Shown: positions 1 to 6,402, counted from the first letter of the stretch. The stretch: 9,101 nt of DNA from Rs1 sp034111875 (GCA_034111875.1 JAWUWK010000063.1:1-9101), one strand, 5' to 3'. Notes: generated by a model not told the origin, from the letters alone. Made by a program: numbers and translations.

Positions 1-6
1 TTGTGA

Positions 7-165
7 ACTGACCAGCGAACTAAAGATTATATTGCAAAACGTACCTCTGAAGGCCTATCAAAAATGGAAATTATTCGCTGTTTAAAACGATACCTAGCCC
101 GAGAAATTTATTACCTGCTTAAAAGCAGAAATACTGATATAAATAGCACTCAGATAACACATTGA
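7..165 (+). pseudogene. C-terminal remnant of an IS110-like transposase
   Basis: After an in-frame TGA at 4-6, one frame stays open to the TGA at 163-165 and encodes about 52 residues. The stretch contains RTSEGLSKMEIIRCLKRYLA followed by an aromatic/leucine-rich end. From memory, this pattern (RTxEG, then RCLKRYxAR) is what I associate with the last residues of some IS110/IS1111-family transposases. There is no start codon with a ribosome binding site, and the catalytic domain is absent, so it is a fragment. It runs directly into the IS3 remnant that begins about 12 bp later, which suggests the junction was made by insertion or deletion. The family assignment is uncertain; that it is a decayed transposase tail is more likely than not. 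Confidence 0.42.
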
Positions 166-650
166 CATTTAGAAGGGCGTCAACGGTGCGCCAATGAAGT
201 GCCTAACCATGAAGGCGAAGCTTGAAGAGTTGGGAGTAACCGCTTCACTGAGTCGACCGAGTGCAAGTAATGATAACCCTTATTCTGAAGCCCTTTTAAG
301 GACCCTAAAATACCGTCCAGACTGGCCTAGCAAAAGCTTTAAAAACTTGGTGGAAACGCGTGAATGGGTAGATAAATTTGTTACTTGGTATAACGAGGAA
401 CATAAGCATAGTAAGCTAAATTTTGTGTCTCCAAGCGAGCGGCATATAATGCAAGATGGAGGTGTTTTATCTCATCGCAAAGCGTTAATTGAAGCTGCAC
501 AAGAGAAAACCCAATACGTTGGCCTAACGGGATATGAAATTGTGACCCAAGCGGTGCCGTAATGCTGAACCCCGATAAAGAACCCGATCAAATGACACGA
601 GAGACAGCGTAAAATTTAAGAAAAGAGTGACAACTACCTTGAAAAACAGC
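166..650 (+). mobile_element. Remnant of an IS3-family insertion sequence, right end retained
   Basis: The element keeps only the 3' half of its transposase and its right terminal region. The tail GTGACAACTACCTTGAAAAA at 627-646 resembles right ends of IS3-family elements as I remember them. The left end is missing, because the sequence before about 178 belongs to another transposase remnant. The right boundary falls at about 648-651: immediately beyond it, the minus strand can be read as istA codons. The element therefore appears to have inserted into, or been fused to, an IS21 element. The exact end cannot be fixed without the second copy of the target duplication. Confidence 0.55.
178..612 (+). 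pseudogene. IS3-family transposase (orfB), C-terminal half, frameshifted
   Basis: This is the 3' half of a DDE integrase-type transposase. Reading from about 178 gives NGAPMK, normally part of the (S)DNGAPMK motif around the second catalytic Asp. That Asp position is Val here and the upstream D-containing half is gone. Then comes SRPSASNDNPYSEALLRTLK, with the final catalytic Glu in YSEALL, and a WYNEEHKHS motif typical of the family. The frame open from ATG 194 stops at 562, but its last 20 residues no longer look like the family. One base later in phase, the frame from about 509 reads QEKNPIRWPNG, a TGA at 535-537, then NCDPSGAVMLNPDKEP to a TAA at 610-612. That is the expected C-terminus. 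A single A lost from the A-run at 506-509 plus a nonsense mutation explains this. It is truncated, frameshifted and inactive. Confidence 0.86.
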
Positions 651-651
651 G

Positions 652-1064
652 ACATGGCGCATGGAGCGTTGCTGAGATTGAAGCCAACGGCGGTAATAAC
701 CGCAGTACTGAGAGAACTGGTAGCCAGCGTCCCCGTGAGCTTGCTTTTACTCTTCCCATAGCAACTGCTTAGTCACGCCTTTTTGCTTAAGCTCTTGGTG
801 CATCGCAGAGCAATCTGGTGAGACTCGACCGAACCGTCCGCTCGTTTTAGGAGATGGGAACAGCAACTTCTCTAAATCACCGTCAGTTATATCCAGAGGT
901 AGCGGCCAAGAAAGGCCTAATTCAGAGGCACGTTTGGCATAAGCAGAGACGGTTCCCACTGCAATTTTTATGCTAGTCGATATTTTTCGATGGCTAAGTT
1001 TAGCCTCAAATTTGAGACGTAGCATTTCTTTAATTTGTCGCATCATTAATCTCTTATTTGGCAT
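652..1064 (-). pseudogene. istA: IS21-family transposase istA, 5' fragment with internal stop
   Basis: IstA is the DDE transposase of IS21 elements and works with the ATPase IstB. From ATG 1062-1064 (reading leftwards) the product starts MPNKRLMMRQIKEMLRLKFE and continues through a helix-turn-helix region (LSHRKIS...VGTVSAY). GLSWPLPLD and KGVTKQLLWEE follow, all characteristic of the IstA N-terminus. An upstream in-frame ATG at 1095-1097 exists, but MPN is the family's usual start. At 747-749 a TAA replaces the Tyr expected after LLWEE. Beyond it, the same frame resumes with family-like sequence (KQAHGDAGYQFSQY, then YYRRWLQSQQRSMR) until it meets the IS3 right end at about 651. So a nonsense mutation and an IS3 insertion both broke it. 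The catalytic domain and istB are absent. Confidence 0.87.
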
Positions 1065-1134
1065 CGTAATCTCCGAGTTAAAACCTCGAGAATACAATGC
1101 TAAAAGTGATAGAAATTAATACGTAGGAAAAAGG

Positions 1135-1266
1135 TCTGCGATAACCTGATCAGTCTCTGCGATTACTTGATCACCTTCTGCGATAACTCCCAAAAAGTGA
1201 CACAGTTTCAATCGCAGGCAGTGATCACTTTGATCCGCAGAAGGTGATCATTTTGGTCCGCAGAAT
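1135..1266. repeat. IS21 terminal multiple repeats (likely IstA binding sites)
   Basis: Three direct units start at 1135, 1156 and 1177, an exact 21 bp period: TCTGCGATAACCTGATCA, TCTGCGATTACTTGATCA, and TCTGCGATAAC with a diverged end. Two more units in the opposite sense start at 1221 and 1244, a 23 bp period: GTGATCACTTTGATCCGCAG and GTGATCATTTTGGTCCGCAG. All share a TGATCA core and a CGCAGA (or TCTGCG) block. IS21-family elements are known to carry several repeats at each end that bind IstA, and these lie just upstream of the istA start, so they are most likely one end of that IS. The outer boundary is probably at about 1260-1270. Confidence 0.75.
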
Positions 1267-1455
1267 GCAAGAACTACTAGCCCGCATATTGCACCAGTTG
1301 TAGTGTGATTTTTAGTGATGCAAGACGCACAGGGGGACTTTGTACACCTATCATATAATTCAATTCATTAAATATTTAGTCATTATGAAACGTCAAGTGA
1401 AAGATAATGTTTACTAATGACAGAGTATAAAAGGTACTAGCATTTTTCTTATAAT

Positions 1456-1552
1456 ATTGGACCAATCATCTTAGAAAATTCCGTAATGTAATGTTTTTAA
1501 TGCTTTAGCATTTGAGTCGTTAAAAATGACTTAGGCTGATAACAAGCTTGTT
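1456..1552 (+). promoter_or_regulatory. Leader of the lipoprotein gene with three palindromes
   Basis: The 306 bp between the IS21 remnant and the lipoprotein start holds no gene. It contains three perfect palindromes: ATTGGACCAAT (1456-1466), AATGCTTTAGCATT (1499-1512) and AACAAGCTTGTT (1541-1552). Their centres are about 44 and 41 bp apart, close to whole numbers of helical turns. TATAAT-like boxes occur at 1354-1359 and 1450-1455, the latter touching the first palindrome. I see no good -35 partner at standard spacing for either. Repressor operators are one reading; chance AT-rich palindromes are the alternative. Confidence 0.3.
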
Positions 1553-1576
1553 TGAAAGCATAAAAGGGAGCTTTAG

Positions 1577-2905
1577 ATGCAAATAAAAGGCACATTAATC
1601 CTATCAATAGCGCTATTAACTGCTTGTAGCTCGCAACAGCGAATAAACTATGATTATTTAGATGGAATAAATTCCACTATCTCAAAAAGCAGAATTGCTG
1701 AATCTACTAACAATCAAAATGAAGTGTTTAAGTCTTTATATGTGCGCGCTGGATTGGCTGAGAACGAACAGGGCAGCCAAGCACCAATAAGAGATTCATT
1801 GCAGTGGGATGACGTTGTTCGAGCAGGAATGGATTATGTAGATGAGCAATGTGAGCTATATATGAATTCAATTTTTTGGGCGCATAGAGTATCAGATACA
1901 TTGGTTAAAAATCTTGGGTTGGTAGGTGCAACCACGAGCGCCGTTTTAGGTTTAGCTGATGCCTCTTCTGCGACTATCGGTTATGTAGCAGCAGCTTTTG
2001 GTTTGTCAGCGGCAGTAGTCGATGTGACGGCATCGGGCTTATTGTATAAGCTTAATCCATCGGTGGTACGCTCAGTGATAGAAAACAGCAAGTCAGCCTA
2101 CCGTTCTGCAGTTTTAAATAAAGACAGTACCCATCAGTATCGTAATAAGCCAGGAGCAGCCGCTGCAATACGCGGTTACTTAGCTCTTTGTTTACCCGCA
2201 GGGATAGAGAAGCAAATCAACAACAGTTTGACGAACCAAGAATTTACTGCAGATCCAGGCGAAACGCCTGTGGTTAAGCCTATCGGTGCAAAAACACAGC
2301 AATCAACTCAGATTTTGAAGCGCACAGAAGAAATAATAGAGCGTTTGACAAAGGTACAGGCGGATAAACGGCTCAGGCCAACGAGTACCCTATCTAAACG
2401 GGTGAATGCTAAGGGTAAAATAGAACAGAGTTTGGAAGATGAAGACCTTCTTAAAATTCAATCTGCATTATGCGTAGCTGAAGATGAGATTCTTGGAATA
2501 AAGACCCGTAAAGCGATTGATCAATGGCGAATCTCGATTAACCCGAGTCTGCCCCAAAGCACTGCAAATAAAATCGAAGGTCTTACTCTGGGTGAATCGC
2601 ATTATCTAAGTAGTAGCTCTAGTTGTATACAGTTAGGTTATAAATCTGCTTTTGAAAAAGGATTTTTGTTTGATGTATTCAAACTTCCAACGAAATCTGG
2701 AAGTGTCGTTAATAAGGAAAAATTTCTAACAGCAAGCCATGACCAATTATTAAATGTTGCGATAGCATTAAATTACACTCTACCCGCCGGCTCAATTGCA
2801 CCTGATATAGCATTGCGATTGAAAATTAAAGAAAAACGCGAAGCACTTGGTTATTCAAATGGAGATTGGTTGGATTTAGAATTTACACAACAGCTGCTTA
2901 AATAG
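1577..2905 (+). CDS. Predicted lipoprotein, 442 aa, with PG-binding-like motif
   Basis: This is a predicted envelope lipoprotein of unknown function. The N-terminus MQIKGTLILSIALLTACSSQ has a charged start, a hydrophobic core and a lipobox LTAC, which puts the lipidated Cys at residue 17. Ser follows it, so outer-membrane sorting is likely. Residues about 112-157 are rich in Gly, Ala, Val and Ser and hydrophobic enough to form a glycine-zipper-like helical pair or membrane-associated segment. Residues about 289-317 (LLKIQSALCV, then LGIKTRKAIDQW) resemble the short three-helix peptidoglycan-binding domain (PG_binding_1 pattern xxLQxxL...G..T..AI..W). This resemblance is by eye. The start is supported by GGGAG at 1566-1570, 6 nt before ATG. 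A putative cell-wall hydrolase starts 17 bp downstream, so the two are probably co-transcribed and work in the envelope. Lipoprotein nature is well supported; a specific role is not. Confidence 0.88.
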   Translation: MQIKGTLILSIALLTACSSQQRINYDYLDGINSTISKSRIAESTNNQNEVFKSLYVRAGLAENEQGSQAPIRDSLQWDDVVRAGMDYVDEQCELYMNSIFWAHRVSDTLVKNLGLVGATTSAVLGLADASSATIGYVAAAFGLSAAVVDVTASGLLYKLNPSVVRSVIENSKSAYRSAVLNKDSTHQYRNKPGAAAAIRGYLALCLPAGIEKQINNSLTNQEFTADPGETPVVKPIGAKTQQSTQILKRTEEIIERLTKVQADKRLRPTSTLSKRVNAKGKIEQSLEDEDLLKIQSALCVAEDEILGIKTRKAIDQWRISINPSLPQSTANKIEGLTLGESHYLSSSSSCIQLGYKSAFEKGFLFDVFKLPTKSGSVVNKEKFLTASHDQLLNVAIALNYTLPAGSIAPDIALRLKIKEKREALGYSNGDWLDLEFTQQLLK

Positions 2906-2922
2906 CATATTAGGAGCACATG

Positions 2923-4374
2923 ATGTATTTGTACAAGTCAAGGAAATCATCAGTAAAACTATATAACTCCGCTGAGGCGGCTGTCGAGCAAAGAGTTCTT
3001 GGCTTACCAGGAGCTTTATTTGTTGGGGATACAACGGAAAAAAACGGGCGATTAAAAGTTACATTTGAAGGCGAAGATGCTCCACAATGGTGGGTCGTTA
3101 AAGAGTATTTGCTTGAGTTAGGTCCATTGCAAGAGAGTTTAGAGTTAGCGGAACTAGATGAATCGCAGTTTATAAACAGTAGTTTTATTGCTGCTAGGAT
3201 TATCTCAGGCTTTCGCGATGCAGGGGGTATGAACGCTGAATACTTGTTGTTGCTCGCTTGGTCAGAAAGTAAATGGACTAACTCTGATGAAGATGACCGT
3301 GTTGGAAATAGTGCCAATTTAATGGGGAAGTTTGGACCATTTCGTTTAACTGAAACAACTTGGCAAGCGTATCTGCAAGATGATAACTATCAGCCTGTTT
3401 TGAAAGGTTACAACAGTGGAGATAGATTGGTACCTGAATCACAAAGTATATTTGCCGCTTGTTTAGCCAATCAACTGCAAATTTCATTAACAGCTGTTTT
3501 AGGAAGCGAACCTGCAGCTTGGCTCTTGTTTGTGGGTCATAAAATAGGCGAAAATGCAGCGTTGCTTTTTGCACAATTAGCACAGCAAGATGTTGTTTCA
3601 ACTGAAGTTGAAGGTCAGATGGCTATAACTCTCGTGGAAATTGATAGCTACAGAAGTCTGTTTCCTAATGGAGCTGCTACTACTAAGGAACAAGTGCTGG
3701 CAGCAGTTAAAGTTGAATTTACAAATGCAGCTAAAGCGATTACTGAAAAGCTAGGTTCGCTAGTCAATGAAACAACATTAGATGAACTAGCCGAAGGTTT
3801 TTCTGTGAGTCGAAGTGGTGATGCGCTGACAAATAAAAGGATAAAGCCCTATGCTGACCTACTCAGTTTTATTGCCAAAGGAGAGGGGGGCTATAACTCT
3901 ATGAACAACGGCACAAGAGGGGACAAGATAGTAGATAGTACCCATGATTCGAGAATAAAAATTAGCAAACTGCTAACTGATATGACGTTATTAGAAATCA
4001 TCGCTATGCAAGAGGGTACAATCAGTTCAGGTAGAAAGCTATTTGCTGTTGGTCGGTATCAAATTATTCCTGAAACGCTTAAGTTTGCTATTAAACATTC
4101 TCAATTTTCATTCAACACGCTTTTCACAGAAAAGATACAAGATGCGCTGGCTGTGACATTAATTCAAAAAAAGAGGCCTGCATTAGGAGCTTATCTCAAA
4201 GGGGAAAGTAATGATTTGGATAAAGCAATGCATGCAGCAGCGAGAGAGTGGGCATCCTTGCCTAATCCAAAAACCGGTAAATCAGCTTATGGATCAGGTA
4301 ATAGGGCGCTTCATAGCAGAACAGAAGTAAGTAAGGCATTGATTTCTGCAAGAAATAAGATCTTGAATATGTGA
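2923..4374 (+). CDS. Putative multidomain peptidoglycan hydrolase, 483 aa
   Basis: The likely role is cleavage of the glycan strands of peptidoglycan. Residues 1-63 resemble a bacterial SH3-like domain (LYNSAEAA, then LPGALFVGD, and QWWVVKEYL at the end). Residues about 85-215 have the layout of a lytic transglycosylase: LLLLAWSESKW with candidate catalytic Glu115, then KFGPFRLTETTW at 136-147. Residues about 309-480 form a second lysozyme-like domain: LLSFIAKGEGGYNSMNNG with candidate Glu321, FAVGRYQIIPETL at 374-386, and AREWASLPNP. This pattern is familiar from phage-type and secreted muramidases. There is no signal peptide or membrane segment, so export would need a dedicated route or lysis. 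I prefer the second of two tandem ATGs (2923): AGGAG at 2912-2916 is 6 nt away, against 3 nt for ATG 2920. It follows the lipoprotein gene by 17 bp. The hydrolase class is likely; exact bond specificity is not assignable. Confidence 0.82.
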   Translation: MYLYKSRKSSVKLYNSAEAAVEQRVLGLPGALFVGDTTEKNGRLKVTFEGEDAPQWWVVKEYLLELGPLQESLELAELDESQFINSSFIAARIISGFRDAGGMNAEYLLLLAWSESKWTNSDEDDRVGNSANLMGKFGPFRLTETTWQAYLQDDNYQPVLKGYNSGDRLVPESQSIFAACLANQLQISLTAVLGSEPAAWLLFVGHKIGENAALLFAQLAQQDVVSTEVEGQMAITLVEIDSYRSLFPNGAATTKEQVLAAVKVEFTNAAKAITEKLGSLVNETTLDELAEGFSVSRSGDALTNKRIKPYADLLSFIAKGEGGYNSMNNGTRGDKIVDSTHDSRIKISKLLTDMTLLEIIAMQEGTISSGRKLFAVGRYQIIPETLKFAIKHSQFSFNTLFTEKIQDALAVTLIQKKRPALGAYLKGESNDLDKAMHAAAREWASLPNPKTGKSAYGSGNRALHSRTEVSKALISARNKILNM

Positions 4375-4377
4375 TAC

Positions 4378-4445
4378 AAGGAAGGGGAAAAAAGAGGAAA
4401 AAGAGGAAAAAGGACACCCTGAAATCTCTTGATCATTTAATGTCC
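4378..4445 (+). repeat. Homopurine tract and inverted repeat upstream of the RAYT gene
   Basis: Positions 4378-4414 are 37 consecutive purines. They include two exact 9-bp units GAGGAAAAA at 4394-4402 and 4403-4411. The tract runs into GGACA (4412-4416), which is inverted as TGTCC at 4441-4445. Four GTAG tetranucleotides follow at 4451, 4459, 4489 and 4502. REP-associated tyrosine transposases are known to recognise a short palindrome with a flanking GTAG, so this may be the left terminus or recognition site of the RAYT unit. I found no matching copy downstream of the gene. Confidence 0.4.
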
Positions 4446-4510
4446 AAATAGTAGGCTGGTAGATAATTTTAAATCTAATTCAGAGAAAGTAGTCCTGAGC
4501 AGTAGGTTAT

Positions 4511-5515
4511 ATGACTCGTGCCCGCGAACAGCAGATTTGCTGCGAAGACACCCCTTATGACCATTGCATCTCTCGTGTGGTCAGAAAAGCATTCCTCTGT
4601 GGTTTTGACCCTACAAGCCAACAAAACTTTGAACATCGAAGACAATGGATAATAGACAGGCTAGCGTTACTCGCTGAGGTCTTCTGTGTCGATATTTGCG
4701 CTTATGCGATTATGTCTAATCACTATCATCTTGTTTTGTATATTGATAAAGAGCGAGTCGATTCGCTAACGAATTTAGAAGTGATCGAACGATGGCGAAA
4801 AATATATACCGGACCTGAGGTCATACAGCGCTTTATTGATGGCAAGGAAATGTCCCCAGAGCTAAATACTTTGGTAATGGATACTGTTGAAAAATGGCGT
4901 GGGCGGTTAGAAGATATTAGTTGGTTTATGCGATGCTTAAATGAGCATCTCGCCAGAAAAGCAAACGTTGAAGATAACTGCAAAGGCCGTTTCTGGGAGG
5001 GGCGTTTTAAAAGCCAAGCCCTACTGGATGAACAAGCATTATTAACCTGTATGACCTATGTTGAGTTAAATCCTATTCGTGCCAATATGGCCAGAACTCC
5101 TGAAAAATCTGAATTCACCTCGATAAAGCAGAGAATTGAAGACAATAATAAAGCTTCGCAGCAGGATAAAAAAGCAGCAAAAACGTCAGCAATAAAGCTG
5201 AGAGTCTTTGTCGAAAAAGGCCATTTAATGGCTAATCGTATCCCTTACAATTATGAGGAGTATTTAACCTTAGTTGATTGGACAGGGAGGCTGATAAGAG
5301 AAGATAAGCGTGGTGCTATCAACAATAACTTACCGTCAATCTTGACCCGACTAGGCATTGATGGTGATAGTTGGGCAAAAACCATGTTGCCGAAAGGTTG
5401 TCATCATTTTAGTCATGCACTAGGTTGTCGATATAGATTAAGAGCCTATGCTGACAAGCTAGAAATACAGTGGATTAAAGGCATGGGGCTTTGCAGTAAA
5501 CTATTTCCTTGTTAG
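4511..5515 (+). CDS. REP-associated tyrosine transposase (RAYT, Y1_Tnp), 334 aa
   Basis: A Y1-type HUH single-strand transposase related to IS200/IS605 TnpA. Such RAYT proteins process REP palindromes and are usually single-copy, domesticated-looking genes. The metal-binding HUH motif is in MSNHYHLVL (His71, His73). The nucleophilic Tyr is most likely Tyr183 in TYVELNPIRANM, the standard family motif. GRFWEGRFKSQALL precedes it, also conserved. The N-terminus MTRAREQQI...PYDHCISR...AFLCG matches the larger RAYT subtype common in Alteromonadales and Vibrionaceae. The C-terminal extension (YEEYLTLVDWTGR, then DKRGAI) is also present, so it looks full length and intact. The start is supported by homology; the ribosome site (TAGG, 4503-4506) is weak. 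It stands alone, 136 bp after the hydrolase gene. Local palindromes at 4412-4445 and 5654-5743 are candidate substrates. Confidence 0.93.
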   Translation: MTRAREQQICCEDTPYDHCISRVVRKAFLCGFDPTSQQNFEHRRQWIIDRLALLAEVFCVDICAYAIMSNHYHLVLYIDKERVDSLTNLEVIERWRKIYTGPEVIQRFIDGKEMSPELNTLVMDTVEKWRGRLEDISWFMRCLNEHLARKANVEDNCKGRFWEGRFKSQALLDEQALLTCMTYVELNPIRANMARTPEKSEFTSIKQRIEDNNKASQQDKKAAKTSAIKLRVFVEKGHLMANRIPYNYEEYLTLVDWTGRLIREDKRGAINNNLPSILTRLGIDGDSWAKTMLPKGCHHFSHALGCRYRLRAYADKLEIQWIKGMGLCSKLFPC

Positions 5516-5653
5516 TTAGTGAGTTATTGTCAAATCTGGTGTATGACCTAAGCAACGGCGCTCTTTGATTTATCCTCTACTTGTAACCCATTTTTAAACT
5601 CTAGGTTGTTAGATACTAGAACTACTAGGGTTAATAAAGCGAATCCTTTTATC

Positions 5654-5743
5654 CTTTCCACCTCTATTTAGTGGATGTAATGCAGCGAGTGAGCTTACAC
5701 CTCGCCTCTAAAGTTGAGTAACTAACGCTTCGCTTGTGGAAAG
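5654..5743. repeat. Foldable 90 bp element bounded by an 8 bp inverted repeat
   Basis: CTTTCCAC (5654-5661) pairs perfectly with GTGGAAAG (5736-5743). Inside are TCCAC/GTGGA (5657-5661 with 5671-5675), TGTAA/TTACA (5676-5680 with 5695-5699), GCGAG/CTCGC (5685-5689 with 5701-5705) and AGCGA/TCGCT (5684-5688 with 5730-5734). Some of these pairings compete. The region lies 139 bp after the RAYT stop, so a REP- or MITE-like substrate is possible. A single copy in the window proves nothing. Confidence 0.35.
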
Positions 5744-5913
5744 ATAAATTTTCTGATCAAAATTTAACATCAGATTTAGCCATAATAAGCTAACCTAACC
5801 CCAGAATGACCACTTACGATACCTTCCGGGCAAGTGCATATAGGGTAATGATTATAAAATTTAATATGTGTACATTGGTGTTATTGAATACTCTAAAATA
5901 TGGGAAGTAATTG

Positions 5914-5982
5914 ATGAAAATTAAACTCAAAGTGACTACCATCGGATGCCACGAAAAACTAGATAAGCTCATAGGTGAATAA
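5914..5982 (+). CDS. Possible small ORF, 22 aa
   Basis: ATG 5914 has a good purine-rich site GGGAAG at 5902-5907, 6 nt upstream. The ORF encodes a basic peptide starting MKIKLKVTTIGCHEKLDKL and ends at TAA 5980-5982. A direct repeat that also lies just after the last operon gene begins 25 bp past this stop. The peptide could be a real small protein, the decayed 5' end of a lost gene, or chance. I do not recognise it. Confidence 0.27.
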   Translation: MKIKLKVTTIGCHEKLDKLIGE

Positions 5983-6006
5983 ACTGCAGAGCCCGTAGTG
6001 TAAGTC

Positions 6007-6060
6007 TTTAAGATTGTCTACGTTTTAAATACACTGTCACTGCAAAAAGTAGTGCCAAAA
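6007..6060 (+). repeat. Flanking direct repeat, copy 1 (left of the J-domain operon)
   Basis: TTTAAGATTGTCTACGTTTT and the next 7 bases (6007-6033) match 8923-8949 at 24 of 27 positions. AAAAAGTAGTGCCAAAA (6044-6060) matches 8959-8975 at 16 of 17. The middle 10 bp have diverged and differ in length by one base. In copy 2 the second block forms the left arm of a terminator. Here it forms only a weaker bulged hairpin with GGCTACTT at 6074-6081. Confidence 0.72.
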
Positions 6061-6308
6061 ATGTTTGATAGAAGGCTACTTCGTCTGAAATTTTAATAGA
6101 TCACAACATTGATGTTGTTCAGTGACAAAGTAGTTTGCCAATATCTTTCTAGGTATTCACTATAAATTAGCCCTGTATTCAGTAATACAGGTAAATCAGT
6201 ACTACTATTGTGGGTCTACTGTGGGCCAAGCATGAAAACTCAATGAAATATTGTGCACAGATCCCAGCATAAGGTGGCGAATGAAAATATGACAGGGAAA
6301 AATTCGCC
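6035..6308. other. Hairpin-dense leader upstream of the J-domain operon
   Basis: Within 274 bp there are five inverted repeats. TGTCACTG/CAGTGACA pairs at 6035-6042 with 6120-6127 (8 bp perfect). AAGTAGTGCC pairs with GGCTACTT at 6047-6081 with a bulge. ACAACAT/ATGTTGT sits at 6103-6118 (7 bp, 2 nt centre). CCTGTATT/AATACAGG sits at 6172-6191 (8 bp, 4 nt loop). GGCGAAT/ATTCGCC pairs at 6276-6282 with 6302-6308 (7 bp). None is followed by a T-run, so they are not simple terminators. They could be part of a structured 5' leader, a non-coding RNA, protein-binding sites, or mobile-element debris. Confidence 0.4.
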
Positions 6309-6402
6309 TAAATAGCTGAGTTTATAGGTATAAATAAGTATATTAAACCGATTTTTAACGCCGTATTATTGAATGTAGTCGTTATGCTGAGGTCTTGAGG
6401 AA

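Larger units (their letters stand above)
652..1270 (-). mobile_element. Truncated IS21-family element
   Basis: One end of an IS21 element: terminal repeats at 1135-1266, a 70 bp leader, and the first third of istA. It is cut off at about 651 by the IS3 remnant. No istB and no second end are visible in the window. It cannot transpose on its own. Confidence 0.7.
5516..6402. other. Long intergenic region rich in inverted repeats
   Basis: No gene of normal size is visible on either strand across these 887 bp. The left part holds a foldable element at 5654-5743. The centre holds a short ORF at 5914-5982 and one copy of a long direct repeat (6007-6060). The right part (6035-6308) has a dense run of hairpins and leads into the J-domain gene. 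The last 90 bp are AT-rich (TTTATAGGTATAAATAAG around 6320-6337) and probably hold the operon promoter, but I cannot identify a convincing -35/-10 pair. Confidence 0.6.

Noticed and set aside
1135..1266. Regular repeats that could be taken for a CRISPR array or iterons of a replication origin
   Set aside because: Units are contiguous without unique spacers, occur in both orientations, and sit immediately upstream of istA, so IS21 terminal repeats explain them better.
2910..3601. Minus-strand open frames of 107 and 135 codons opposite the hydrolase gene
   Set aside because: They are antisense to a gene with clear domain motifs, lack recognisable features and have low-complexity Ser-rich translation; treated as shadows.
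5600..5745. Possible integron attC site (GTTAGAT near 5607 and TAACTAACGCTTCGC near 5720)
   Set aside because: The required paired core sites with matching R and L boxes and the expected symmetrical fold are not present; no integrase is seen.
6241..6270. Heat-shock (sigma-32) promoter before the J-domain gene: AATGAAA, 14 bp, CCCAGCATA
   Set aside because: The -35 block lacks CTTGAA, the -10 block lacks CCCCAT, and it lies about 130 bp from the start; the match is too weak to claim.
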